This document shows positions 8,974 to 17,721 of a stretch of DNA of 64,000 bases, piece after piece. The notes under the pieces are model-generated. The model saw only the letters and a program-made list of their open reading frames with translations, was not told the origin of the DNA and did not search any database. Made by a program: the position numbers and the translations under genes. Each line of letters starts with the position of its first letter. Positions within the stretch are counted from its first letter, which is position 1. The DNA is from CAZSAK01 sp964605155 (GTDB taxonomy: Bacteria > Pseudomonadota > Gammaproteobacteria > SZUA-140), in the NCBI GenBank assembly GCA_964605155.1, contig CAZSAK010000015.1, positions 6,181-70,180 on the forward strand. The letters are read 5' to 3'.

Positions 8974-9002
8974 TTGTCTTATAGGTAGTGAATTCATATA
9001 TT
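8974..9002 (+). promoter_or_regulatory. Predicted sigma-70 promoter of the Bax-inhibitor-1 gene
   Basis: TTGTCT (4 of 6 to consensus), a 17-base spacer and TATATT (5 of 6). The predicted start is about 30 bases before the ATG, and a GGAGG ribosome site is present at 9022-9026. Confidence 0.5.
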
Positions 9003-9039
9003 AGATAACAACACTCATATTGGAGGTCCAGATAAAACA

Positions 9040-9708
9040 ATGAATCAATATCAACAGACTATTACCAGAACATCCAGTTCAGTACTAGCCGCTAATAAAC
9101 TGATTCGCAATACCTATACCCTGTTGTCACTGACACTGCTGTTCAGTGCAGCAACTGCAGGGTTAGCCGTTGCATTGAATCTTCCCCCGTTCGGACCGAT
9201 TATCACCCTCGTCGGTTATTTCGGCCTGTTGTTTTTGACTACCAAACTGCGTAACAGTATGTGGGGCCTGGTATCCGTTTTTGCACTAACCGGCTTTATG
9301 GGGTTGACGCTGGGTCCGATCATCAGTCTGTATCTGGGCCTTCCTAACGGTGGACAGCTGGTAATGACCGCCATGGGTGGCACCGGCGCAATATTCCTCG
9401 GCCTGTCAGCCTACGCATTGACGACCCGTAAGGACTTCAGTTTCCTCGGCGGTTTTCTGATGGTCGGCATTATGGTGGCCTTTCTGGTCATGCTGGCCGC
9501 CGTTATCTTCTCCATGCCGATGGTATCGCTGGCGATGTCTGCGATGTTTGTCCTGCTGATGTCGGGTTTCATCCTGTATCAAACCAGCCAGCTGGTGCAT
9601 GGTGGTGAAACCAACTACATCATGGCAACCATCGGATTATATGTCAGCATATACAACCTGTTCCTGAGCCTGTTGCAGTTACTCTCAGCGTTCAGCGGCA
9701 GAAACTGA
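9040..9708 (+). CDS. Bax inhibitor-1/YccA family inner-membrane protein
   Basis: A 222-residue protein with about seven hydrophobic segments, beginning after a polar 25-residue N-terminus (RTSSSVLAANKLIRNTYTLL). The pattern LRNSMWGLVSVFALTGFMGLTLGPI and the closing LYQTSQLVHGGETNYI...LYVSIYNLFLSLLQLLS are typical of the BI-1/YccA family; the last segment contains the paired acidic/His and Asp/Asn positions of the family. E. coli YccA is a substrate and modulator of FtsH, so with hflKC in the same window an FtsH link is possible. It has its own promoter and terminator. Confidence 0.93.
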   Translation: MNQYQQTITRTSSSVLAANKLIRNTYTLLSLTLLFSAATAGLAVALNLPPFGPIITLVGYFGLLFLTTKLRNSMWGLVSVFALTGFMGLTLGPIISLYLGLPNGGQLVMTAMGGTGAIFLGLSAYALTTRKDFSFLGGFLMVGIMVAFLVMLAAVIFSMPMVSLAMSAMFVLLMSGFILYQTSQLVHGGETNYIMATIGLYVSIYNLFLSLLQLLSAFSGRN

Positions 9709-9749
9709 TTGTGTAGAGAAGTTACTCAAAAACTCCGATTGAAATTCAC

Positions 9750-9777
9750 AGGCCCCGCAGCGCGGGGCCTTTTGTTT
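9750..9777 (+). terminator. Rho-independent terminator after the Bax-inhibitor-1 gene
   Basis: AGGCCCCGC-AGC-GCGGGGCCT forms a 9-bp stem directly followed by TTTGTTTT. It separates this gene from the convergent cysG, whose stop codon overlaps the T tract; the hairpin may also slow transcripts coming from the cysG side, though the T tract there is missing. Confidence 0.9.
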
Positions 9778-11183
9778 TAGAACACTTGCGTGCCAGCGAG
9801 TGGAGTAAACCAGCTGAGGCTTTCCTGCAACCTGACAACCTCACCTACGATCACCAGGGTAGGCGCATGGACTTCCATTACATGGACCATTCCGGGTAAG
9901 GTCTCGACAGTACCGACAATCACCCGCTGAGCCGGCATCGTCCCCTGCTCGACGAGCGCGGCCGGCATGGTAGATGGCATCCCGTGCGAGATCAGCTCGC
10001 GGCAGATATGCTCCAGACCCAGGGTACCCATATAGACCACTATGGTCTGTTGCGGCTGCACCAGCTTGACCCAATCGAGATCCGGAATCCCTTCTCTGGA
10101 ATGTCCGGTAACAAACAGTACCGATTGCGCGTAGTCACGATGAGTCAATGGAATGCCTGCATAACTTGCACAACCGGAAGCGGCCGTTATACCCGGGACA
10201 ATCTGGAACGGGATCTTTTGCTCCGCAAGTGTGGCAATCTCCTCACCACCACGACCGAAGATAAACGGATCACCCCCCTTGAGACGTAATACACGCTTGC
10301 CGTCTTTGGCCAATCGTACCAGCGTCCGGTTGATCTCTTCCTGGCGCACGGTATGGTAGGCGCGTTTCTTGCCGACGTAGATCCTCTCCGCCTCACGCCT
10401 GACAAGATCCAGTATCCCGGGGGTCACCAGACGATCATAGAGAACGACGTCCGCCTGTTGCATCAGGCGCAGGGCACGAAAGGTCAGTAAATCAGGGTCA
10501 CCGGGACCTGCACCCACCAGATAAACCTCGCCGATGGAGATAATCTGCCGATCATCTGCTTCAAGCGCCTGTTTAATAGCCTCCCTTGCCTGTGTTTCAC
10601 GACCGCTTAATATCATCTCTGCAACAGGCCCTTGTAGAATCCTTTCCCAGAAGTGCCGCCGCATGCCGGTCTTCGGCAATCTCTTCTTGACCTCGCCCCG
10701 AAACCCGGCCACCAGTTTCGCCAATCGGCCATATCCGGCGGGTATGAACGTCTCCAGCCGTGCACGCAGCAGGCGCGCCAGTACCGGTGATGCACCGCCT
10801 GTAGATACCGCCACGATCACCGGCGATCGGTCCACGATCGAGGGAAATACAAAACTGCACAGTTCGGGATGGTCGACGACATTGACAGGTATCTTGCGCC
10901 TGGACGCTTCATCATGTACTGCCTGATTAACGGCGATGTCATCCGTTGCCGCGATGACCAGTTCACACCTCTCCATGTCTGAGGGATCGAACTGACCAGG
11001 CCGGTATTCGATCTCGCTTGCGTCATGCATGGCCTGGAGTGTGGCGCACAATTCCGGGGCCACGACATTCACATGTCCCTCGGCACGTTGCAGCAGACTG
11101 ACCTTGCGGGCGGCAACCTCCCCTCCCCCTATGACCAGGCAGTTGCGTCCTTTGATATTGATGAAAACAGGAAGAAAGTCCAC
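9777..11183 (-). CDS. cysG: CysG, trifunctional siroheme synthase
   Basis: A 468-residue fusion. The N-terminal part (1-about 210) is precorrin-2 dehydrogenase/ferrochelatase with the NAD motif CLVIGGGEVAARKVSLL (15-31) and the PVNVVDHPELCSFVFPSIVDR signature. The C-terminal part (from about 215) is uroporphyrinogen III C-methyltransferase with VYLVGAGPGDPDLLT and LRLKGGDPFIFGRGGEE. Together they convert uroporphyrinogen III to siroheme, the cofactor of sulfite and nitrite reductases, which fits an organism with sulfur metabolism. The length matches the family. It follows serS in the same direction with a gap of 36 bases; serS-cysG pairing is frequent in gammaproteobacteria. Confidence 0.97.
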   Translation of the reverse strand: MDFLPVFINIKGRNCLVIGGGEVAARKVSLLQRAEGHVNVVAPELCATLQAMHDASEIEYRPGQFDPSDMERCELVIAATDDIAVNQAVHDEASRRKIPVNVVDHPELCSFVFPSIVDRSPVIVAVSTGGASPVLARLLRARLETFIPAGYGRLAKLVAGFRGEVKKRLPKTGMRRHFWERILQGPVAEMILSGRETQAREAIKQALEADDRQIISIGEVYLVGAGPGDPDLLTFRALRLMQQADVVLYDRLVTPGILDLVRREAERIYVGKKRAYHTVRQEEINRTLVRLAKDGKRVLRLKGGDPFIFGRGGEEIATLAEQKIPFQIVPGITAASGCASYAGIPLTHRDYAQSVLFVTGHSREGIPDLDWVKLVQPQQTIVVYMGTLGLEHICRELISHGMPSTMPAALVEQGTMPAQRVIVGTVETLPGMVHVMEVHAPTLVIVGEVVRLQESLSWFTPLAGTQVF

Positions 11184-11219
11184 GGTGACTCCGTCCAGGA
11201 TTATTTTCGCGGAAGAGGT

Positions 11220-12503
11220 TTAACCGATAACCTCCATGCCATCCATGTAGGGCCGCAACACTTCTGGGATTTCAATCCGCCCCTTGCGGTTCTGGTAGTT
11301 TTCCATGATGGCCACCAGCGTGCGGCCGACAGCGAGTCCTGATCCATTGAGTGTATGCACCAGTTCAGGTTTCCCTGTGCCCGGATTACGCCAGCGTGCC
11401 TGCATGCGTCGTGCCTGGAAATCCTCGAAATTGCTGCACGAGGATATCTCCCGATAGCACTGCTGTCCGGGCAGCCAAACCTCCAGATCATAGGTCTTGG
11501 CGGCCGCAAACCCGAGGTCCCCCGTACATAAGGCAACGACCCGATAGGGTAATCCCAATTCCTTTAACACCGCCTCGGCATGATGGGTCAATTCTTCCAG
11601 TATGTCATAAGATTCCTGCGGCCTTACGATCTGGACGATTTCGACCTTCTCGAACTGGTGTTGTCGAATCATGCCGCGGGTATCCTTGCCGTAGGAACCG
11701 GCCTCGCTGCGGAAACAGGGTGTATGTGCGACAAATTTGAGCGGCAACATCTCCGCATCGAGTATCTCGTCCCGTACGATGTTCGTGACCGGTACCTCGG
11801 CAGTAGGAATCAGGTAGTAATCCTGGCCCTTACCATTGTCCTTTAATGCGAAAAGTTCGTCTTCGAACTTGGGTAATTGCCCGGTACTCCGCAGGCTGTC
11901 GGCATTGACAATATAGGGGACATACACCTCCTCGTAACCATGTTCCCGGGTGTGCAGTTCGAGCATGAACTGGATGAGCGCCCGATGCAGCCGTGCCAGG
12001 TCGCCACGCATGAATGCGAAACGCGCGCCACTGATCTTGGCCGCGACCTCGAAATCCAGCTCGCCAAGACCACTGCCGAGATCGACATGATCCCTGGTCT
12101 CGAACTTGAACTGCGGCGGATCACCCCATTTCCTGATCAGTTTGTTGTCATTCTCATCCTTGCCGTCCGGGACGCTGCGATGGGGTATGTTGGGCATACC
12201 TTGCAGGATGTCATTGAGCTGGGTCTGTATATGATCAAGTTGTGACTCGGCCTGCTTGAGTTTCTCACCCAGGTCCGCCACTGCCGCTCGCAATGGACCG
12301 ATGTCTTCACCGACAGCCTTGGCCTGACCGATGGCCTTTGAACGCGTATTGCGTTCCTGTTGAAATTCCTGCACCTGTACCTGGATCTTCTTGCGCTCCC
12401 CTTCAAGTTCGGACAGACGCCGGGCATCGAGCTGAAACCCGCGCCGCGCAAGATGTTTTGCAACCCCTTGCGGATCATTACGTATGAGGTGGGGATCGAT
12501 CAT
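11220..12503 (-). CDS. serS: Seryl-tRNA synthetase
   Basis: A 427-residue class II synthetase. The N-terminal coiled-coil arm (about residues 30-105, rich in Lys, Glu and Gln) is complete, and the catalytic core has motif 2 FRSEAGSYGKDTRGMIRQHQF and motif 3 NGSGLAVGRTLVAIMENYQ. It charges tRNA-Ser, including the tRNA-Ser(UGA) encoded in this window. The ATG overlaps the stop of the upstream DUF190 gene by four bases (ATGA), so it is translationally coupled in the rarA-crcB-DUF190-serS-cysG run. Confidence 0.98.
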   Translation of the reverse strand: MIDPHLIRNDPQGVAKHLARRGFQLDARRLSELEGERKKIQVQVQEFQQERNTRSKAIGQAKAVGEDIGPLRAAVADLGEKLKQAESQLDHIQTQLNDILQGMPNIPHRSVPDGKDENDNKLIRKWGDPPQFKFETRDHVDLGSGLGELDFEVAAKISGARFAFMRGDLARLHRALIQFMLELHTREHGYEEVYVPYIVNADSLRSTGQLPKFEDELFALKDNGKGQDYYLIPTAEVPVTNIVRDEILDAEMLPLKFVAHTPCFRSEAGSYGKDTRGMIRQHQFEKVEIVQIVRPQESYDILEELTHHAEAVLKELGLPYRVVALCTGDLGFAAAKTYDLEVWLPGQQCYREISSCSNFEDFQARRMQARWRNPGTGKPELVHTLNGSGLAVGRTLVAIMENYQNRKGRIEIPEVLRPYMDGMEVIG

Positions 12504-12829
12504 ATCTGCTCTTGTTGTTGATCATCGGTCATCAGATCGGCCTGCCAGCTGATGATATGGCCCGGCGCAATCATCCCGCTCAGATGCTCAAGGATCGTGG
12601 CCACCTTGTCCGGTTCGTCGAAAAACTCGACGATTACCGGCAAATCGAGTGACATATCGAGCAAGGTTGACGAATGCATCATACCCGACTTGCCAAAGCC
12701 GCTGATACCACGGAAGACAGTGACCCCCCTCACCTTTTCCCAGTCATGCAGGCGCTTCATGAGGGGATCCAGCTTGCCTTGCGCTTCCGTAAGATAGATG
12801 CGCACCATGGTTACCTTAATCTGTCTCAT
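12500..12829 (-). CDS. DUF190 family protein, CrcB-associated
   Basis: About 109 residues from the ATG at 12829 (MRQIKVTMVRIYLTEAQGK). The protein has the DUF190 features: IYLTEAQGKLDPLMKRLHDWEKV, GVTVFRGISGFGKSG and SLDLPVIVEFFDEPDKV. It looks like a small PII/ferredoxin-like alpha-beta fold. DUF190 genes frequently sit beside crcB fluoride channels, and here the genes overlap by four bases on both sides (crcB stop/DUF190 start and DUF190 stop/serS start). A regulatory or accessory role in fluoride export is inferred from that association, not demonstrated. The longer frame to 13009 overlaps crcB and is rejected. Confidence 0.85.
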   Translation of the reverse strand: MRQIKVTMVRIYLTEAQGKLDPLMKRLHDWEKVRGVTVFRGISGFGKSGMMHSSTLLDMSLDLPVIVEFFDEPDKVATILEHLSGMIAPGHIISWQADLMTDDQQQEQI

Positions 12830-13200
12830 AACTGCCTCCCCGCCAGTATGCCGAGCCAGGTGGATGCCAGGCATAATGTGACACTTAAGAGTATGTTTAT
12901 TACCGCCTTGAACTGTTGCCCCTGTTCGAACAGATTCAGCGTTTCCAGTGAAAAGGTCGAAAAGGTGGTAAAGGCGCCCAGCAGGCCGATCAACAAGGCT
13001 GCCCGCCACTCAGCACCCAGGCTCATCCTCTCGACCAGAAAAATGTAAAGAAATCCCATCAACAGGGATCCCAACACGTTAACCGTAAGTGTGCCATAAG
13101 GAAACCCCCGTCCCAACAGCGAATGGACGCCCACCGACGTCCAGTAACGCAACAGGGCCCCTGCAGCACCTCCGGCTGCGATTGCCATGAACTGAGTCAA
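12826..13200 (-). CDS. crcB: CrcB/Fluc fluoride channel
   Basis: A 124-residue, four-span membrane protein. GGAAGALLRYW, GTLTVNVLGSLLMGFLY (with the conserved Asn) and GLLGAFTTFSTFSLET (the phenylalanine-box region) identify the Fluc family, which forms antiparallel dimers that let fluoride leave the cell. No fluoride riboswitch is visible upstream; the gene is embedded in the rarA-serS run 15 bases after rarA and probably relies on that operon. Confidence 0.95.
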   Translation of the reverse strand: MTQFMAIAAGGAAGALLRYWTSVGVHSLLGRGFPYGTLTVNVLGSLLMGFLYIFLVERMSLGAEWRAALLIGLLGAFTTFSTFSLETLNLFEQGQQFKAVINILLSVTLCLASTWLGILAGRQL

Positions 13201-13215
13201 AACGTTTTCCGTTGT

Positions 13216-14562
13216 TTATTTCTTGTGTTTCTGATCAAGCTCATGAAGATGCGCCAGTTTCTCTGCTATCTTGATCTCCAGACCACGTGATACAGGGTGA
13301 TAATAACGTTTCTCGGGCATTTCTTCCGGGAAATATCGTTCTCCCGCAGCATAGCCCTCGGCTTCATCGTGGGCATAGCGATAGGCCTTGCCATAGTCGA
13401 GTTCCTTCATCAGACGCGTCGGGGCATTACGCAGATGCAACGGCACTTCGAGAGAGCCGTATTCCCTGGCATCCGTCATCGCGTTATTGAACGCGGTGTA
13501 CACCGCATTGCTCTTGGCAGCACATGCCATGTATGTGATCGCCTGCGCGATCGCCAATTCACCTTCCGGGCTGCCGAGTCGTTCCTGCACATCCCAGGCA
13601 TTGAGCGCAATCTCCAGTGCACGAGGATCGGCATTGCCGATATCTTCGCTGGCCATCCGTACCACCCGGCGGGTAATGTATAACGGATCACAACCACCAT
13701 CGAGCATCCGTGACAACCAGTACAAGGCGGCATCAGGTGATGATCCGCGTACGGATTTATGCAGTGCGGATATCTGGTCATAGAATGCCTCGCCACCCTT
13801 GTCAAAACGCCGTATACCTCCGGAGATGACCTCGTTGACCAGATCTTCTGTCACGACCTGGCGGCCATCACGATTCGGTGCAAGGTCACCGAGGATCTCG
13901 AGAAAATTGAGTGCACGTCGCCCGTCGCCGTCAGCGGCCTCTGCCAACCGGTTGCGCAACCCTTCCGCTACATCAATGTCGAGTACCCCCAGACCATGTT
14001 CACTGTCCTGTAATGCACGATCAATGATAGCCCTGATCTCACGCGGCTGCAGGGACTTTAATACATAGACACGGGCGCGCGACAATAAGGCATTATTCAG
14101 TTCAAACGACGGATTTTCCGTCGTCGCACCGATAAATATAAAGGTCCCGTCTTCTATAAAGGGCAGGAAGGCATCCTGTTGAGCCTTGTTGAAGCGATGT
14201 ACTTCATCGATAAATAACACGGTCTTCTTTCCCTTTACCGAATTCAGATCCCTGGCACTGGCAACTGCGGCCCGAACCTCTTTTACCCCCGCCAGCACCG
14301 CAGACAGGCTGATAAACTGCGCATCGGCATAGCGTGCGATCAGGCGAGCAAGGGTGGTCTTGCCGGTACCCGGTGCGCCCCAGAACACCATGGAATGCAA
14401 CTTGTCACCCTCGATGGCCGAACGTAACGGTTTACCCGGCTCAAGAAGGTGGGTCTGACCGACAAAATCCTCCAGGCGTTGCGGTCTTAATCTGTCTGCC
14501 AGCGGTTGACCGGAAGCGGTATGTTTTTCAGCGTTGGTATACATAGCAGCAGCCGTCAACAT
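13216..14562 (-). CDS. rarA: RarA (MgsA), replication-associated AAA+ ATPase
   Basis: A 448-residue clamp-loader-like AAA+ protein. LADRLRPQRLEDFVGQ, Walker A GAPGTGKT, Walker B VLFIDEVHRFNK, sensor IGATTENPSFELNNALLSR and the C-terminal tetramerisation part (GCDPLYITRRVVRMASEDIGNADP) are all present. RarA acts at stalled replication forks and single-stranded gaps. The order ftsK-lolA-rarA-serS is as in E. coli, here with crcB and DUF190 inserted before serS. An alternative ATG six codons downstream (MYTNAEKH) cannot be excluded. Confidence 0.97.
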   Translation of the reverse strand: MLTAAAMYTNAEKHTASGQPLADRLRPQRLEDFVGQTHLLEPGKPLRSAIEGDKLHSMVFWGAPGTGKTTLARLIARYADAQFISLSAVLAGVKEVRAAVASARDLNSVKGKKTVLFIDEVHRFNKAQQDAFLPFIEDGTFIFIGATTENPSFELNNALLSRARVYVLKSLQPREIRAIIDRALQDSEHGLGVLDIDVAEGLRNRLAEAADGDGRRALNFLEILGDLAPNRDGRQVVTEDLVNEVISGGIRRFDKGGEAFYDQISALHKSVRGSSPDAALYWLSRMLDGGCDPLYITRRVVRMASEDIGNADPRALEIALNAWDVQERLGSPEGELAIAQAITYMACAAKSNAVYTAFNNAMTDAREYGSLEVPLHLRNAPTRLMKELDYGKAYRYAHDEAEGYAAGERYFPEEMPEKRYYHPVSRGLEIKIAEKLAHLHELDQKHKK

Positions 14563-14583
14563 GTCAGAACTTTATACCTGGCA

Positions 14584-15252
14584 TCATGCATCAATGTCCC
14601 CGACTACATCGACACCCTGAGGTGGTGTGAATTGAAATATCTGCGGATCGATTGCAGGATTACGTTGTACATTGCTAAAAACCAGTCGGGTTGTCTGTCC
14701 GAAGCTGTCGAATAATTCCATCGCATGCAAGGTATGTTCATCGAATGCCAGTCGTATCTTTTCAAAAGTGGTATCACTCATCTTTGGTATCAACTCCAGC
14801 CACTGCAGCCCATCCTGCATGCCCAGTTCAGTGATGGTGAAACTGTCCGCAAGGGGTTGTTCATTACTCAACAACAGGGCGGGCATATTGCCGATCGTCT
14901 GATCCAGCACCTTCACCGTCACCTGTTCCAGATCCGGATCGTAGATCTGGACCTTTACACCATCCGACACGATGAGTTGCTCATATGGGGTTTGATAATC
15001 CCAACGAAACCTGCCGGGCCTGAGTAACGCGAACTTTCCTGTCGCATCCTGCAGGACGGTCGATTGGGCATCGATAACCGTCTGGGTAAAATCCGCCTTC
15101 AAACCCTGCAGGTCATTAAAGAAGTCCTGTAGTCGGTCCATCCCCGTCCCCGCCAGTGTTACTGAGCTGCATATAACGCTGCAAACCAGCAGGGCGACAA
15201 GTAACGAATATTTCACACAACATGGACGATATATCAATACCCTATATTTCAT
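14584..15252 (-). CDS. lolA: LolA, periplasmic lipoprotein carrier
   Basis: About 222 residues. A cleavable signal peptide (SLLVALLVCSVICSSVTLAG) precedes the mature LolA domain: RLQDFFNDLQGLKADFTQTV, GKFALLRPGRFRWDYQTPYEQLIVSDG, and DPDLEQVTVKVLDQTIGNMPALLL. LolA takes lipoproteins from the LolCDE transporter to LolB at the outer membrane. It lies between ftsK and rarA as in E. coli. The frame also allows an ATG at 15273 (MPPGDRA), but an AGGA sequence abuts that codon too closely to serve it, so the later ATG is chosen with moderate certainty. Confidence 0.93.
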   Translation of the reverse strand: MKYRVLIYRPCCVKYSLLVALLVCSVICSSVTLAGTGMDRLQDFFNDLQGLKADFTQTVIDAQSTVLQDATGKFALLRPGRFRWDYQTPYEQLIVSDGVKVQIYDPDLEQVTVKVLDQTIGNMPALLLSNEQPLADSFTITELGMQDGLQWLELIPKMSDTTFEKIRLAFDEHTLHAMELFDSFGQTTRLVFSNVQRNPAIDPQIFQFTPPQGVDVVGDIDA

Positions 15253-15373
15253 AGCTCTGTCGCCTGGCGGCATTCCTGGTCTGTCAGAAAAATATAATTA
15301 TTATGTTAATAAGGGAACCCCGCCAGTGAATCGGTCGATTCAGGAAATACCCATCAGGATTCGCAACGCGCCA

Positions 15374-17671
15374 CTAATGCTCGGGGGGAGGCGGAGCCAG
15401 TACCTCGCGGGAACCGTTGGATTCCAGCGGACCGACGATGCCGGCCTGTTCCATTTCTTCCACCATACGCGCGGCACGGTTATATCCGATCTTGAGCCGA
15501 CGCTGTACACCGGATATCGAGGCCTTGCGTGTCTCGGTCACAATACGCACCGCCTGGTCGTATAGTGGATCGATCTCGGCCTCCAGTGCATCGAATATTC
15601 CACCCAGGTTACTCGACGTTGATGCATCAGGTTCGATTAGTATCTCGTCGATGTACTCCGGTTCACCAGCCTGTTTGAGAAAAGCAACGACCTTATGTAC
15701 TTCGTGATCGTCAACAAACGCTCCGTGCACACGTGTTGGTACCGCTGTACCCGGCGGCAGGTACAACATGTCCCCGTGCCCCAATAACTGTTCCGCGCCC
15801 ATTTGATCGAGGATGGTGCGTGAATCAACCTTGGATGAAACCTGAAAGGCGATCCGGGTCGGGATATTGGCCTTGATTAAACCCGTTATGACATCGACAG
15901 ATGGACGTTGTGTAGCCAGTATCAGATGGATACCGGAAGCTCGGGCCTTCTGGGCAAGTCGGGCAATCAGTTCCTCGACCTTTTTACCAACCATCATCAT
16001 CATGTCAGCAAGCTCGTCGATGATGACGACTATATAGGGAATCTGCTCCAGGGTCGGAACCTCTTCACCTTCCGTCACCTTTACCAACGGGTCAGGAATC
16101 GGATTGCCGTTGTCGATCGCTTCCTTGACCTTGCGGTTGTAATTATTGATATTGCGTACACCGAGGGCGGCCATCAGGCGGTAACGTCTTTCCATTTCAG
16201 CCACACACCAACGCAGGGCATTGGCCGCCTCTTTCATGTCCGTAACCACCGGGGCAAGCAGATGCGGGATGCCTTCATAGATAGAAAGCTCCAGCATTTT
16301 CGGATCGATCATAATCAGACGCATGTCTTTAGGTGTCGAATTGTAAAGCATGCTCAGGATCATGGCGTTGATAGCTACGGACTTGCCGGAACCCGTAGTG
16401 CCCGCGACCAGTAGATGTGGCATCTTCGCAAGATCAACCACGACCGGTTGACCGCTGATATCCTTGCCCAATGCCAGTGTCATTGGCGAGGTCTGCGCAT
16501 CATAATCCTTGGATTGCAGGATCTCGCTAAGCCTTACAATTTCACGGTGTTCATTGGGGATCTCAAGACCCACAACTGACTTGCCGGGGATAATCTCGAC
16601 GATCCTGACACTGACGGCCGACAATGCACGAGCCAGGTCCTTGGAAAGATTGCTGATCTGGCTCACCTTCACCCCTGCTGCCGGTTGCAGTTCAAAGCGG
16701 GTGATGATCGGACCCGGATGGACTTCGACCACCTGTGCCTCGATGCCGAAGTCCTGCAGCTTCAATTCTACCTGGCGTGACATTGCTTCGAGTGCGGCGG
16801 TGGAGATATTGTTTCTGGATGGTTCAGGTAAATCCAGCAAGGAGAGGGGCGGCAGACTCCCTTCGGTAACATTTTTGAACAGCGGGACCTGTTTTTCCTT
16901 TTCGACACGCACACCCGGTTCCAGCTTCTTGATAACCGGTTCGATACGCGGTTTCGGTCGGCGTTTCTCCTTCCTGATCTCGACGTTGACTGCATCCTGC
17001 CGTTTCATACGTGCACGACGCCCGGCTATATAATCCCGCAAACGCCCGGTATACCCTTTTAGAACAGCGAACAATTCCAGGGTCATGCGTCCCGTTGCAT
17101 CCATCAATACAAACCAGGACAAGCCGGTAAACAGGGATATGCCCGTCAACAACAGGGCCAGCAGAAACAGCGTGGCACCAATGAAACTGAACGGCTCTAC
17201 GAGCAGACGGCCGGTCACATCACCGAGTATACCGCCTGAACTCATTGGCAACACATCCGGCGATCCCACGATATGCAAAGTGGCGAGACCGCTGCCTGCA
17301 ACAATTGTCAATACAAAGCCCGAGGCACTCAGCAATATGTGGCGCAGGCCGGTCTCTTCATCCGAGGCATTGCCCTTGTATAGTAGCCATCCCGTATATC
17401 CCACCATGGCGGGCAGGACATAGGCTAGATAACCGAACAGATAGAGGCAGACATCCGCGAACCAGGCGCCGGCAATACCACCGGCGTTCTTAACCTTGTC
17501 AACCGTGGCACTGTGCGACCAACCGGGATCGGTAGAGTGATAGGTTGCCAGTGATATCAACAGGTAGATTGCAATGGCACCGAAGACGAATAACGCGCCC
17601 TCCCGCATGCCTCGACCGATATGTCTGGTGAGCGGAACCGCTCTGGACTTGTTGCGAGTTGCCTGTGCCAA
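15374..17671 (-). CDS. ftsK: FtsK, cell-division DNA translocase
   Basis: A 765-residue protein with four membrane segments in the first 200 residues, a short linker (about 210-275, basic and Pro/Glu rich), the alpha/beta motor with Walker A AGTTGSGKSVA and Walker B IVVIIDELADMMMM, and the winged-helix gamma domain at the end (YDQAVRIVTETRKASISGVQRRLKIGYNRAARMVEEME). FtsK links septum formation to chromosome dimer resolution by XerCD. It is shorter than E. coli FtsK because the linker is short, which is common in other gammaproteobacteria. lolA follows in the same direction. Confidence 0.97.
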   Translation of the reverse strand: MAQATRNKSRAVPLTRHIGRGMREGALFVFGAIAIYLLISLATYHSTDPGWSHSATVDKVKNAGGIAGAWFADVCLYLFGYLAYVLPAMVGYTGWLLYKGNASDEETGLRHILLSASGFVLTIVAGSGLATLHIVGSPDVLPMSSGGILGDVTGRLLVEPFSFIGATLFLLALLLTGISLFTGLSWFVLMDATGRMTLELFAVLKGYTGRLRDYIAGRRARMKRQDAVNVEIRKEKRRPKPRIEPVIKKLEPGVRVEKEKQVPLFKNVTEGSLPPLSLLDLPEPSRNNISTAALEAMSRQVELKLQDFGIEAQVVEVHPGPIITRFELQPAAGVKVSQISNLSKDLARALSAVSVRIVEIIPGKSVVGLEIPNEHREIVRLSEILQSKDYDAQTSPMTLALGKDISGQPVVVDLAKMPHLLVAGTTGSGKSVAINAMILSMLYNSTPKDMRLIMIDPKMLELSIYEGIPHLLAPVVTDMKEAANALRWCVAEMERRYRLMAALGVRNINNYNRKVKEAIDNGNPIPDPLVKVTEGEEVPTLEQIPYIVVIIDELADMMMMVGKKVEELIARLAQKARASGIHLILATQRPSVDVITGLIKANIPTRIAFQVSSKVDSRTILDQMGAEQLLGHGDMLYLPPGTAVPTRVHGAFVDDHEVHKVVAFLKQAGEPEYIDEILIEPDASTSSNLGGIFDALEAEIDPLYDQAVRIVTETRKASISGVQRRLKIGYNRAARMVEEMEQAGIVGPLESNGSREVLAPPPPEH

Positions 17672-17721
17672 TAACCTGCCTATAGATACACTTGCAGTAT
17701 AACTACTGATTTGAGGATGAA

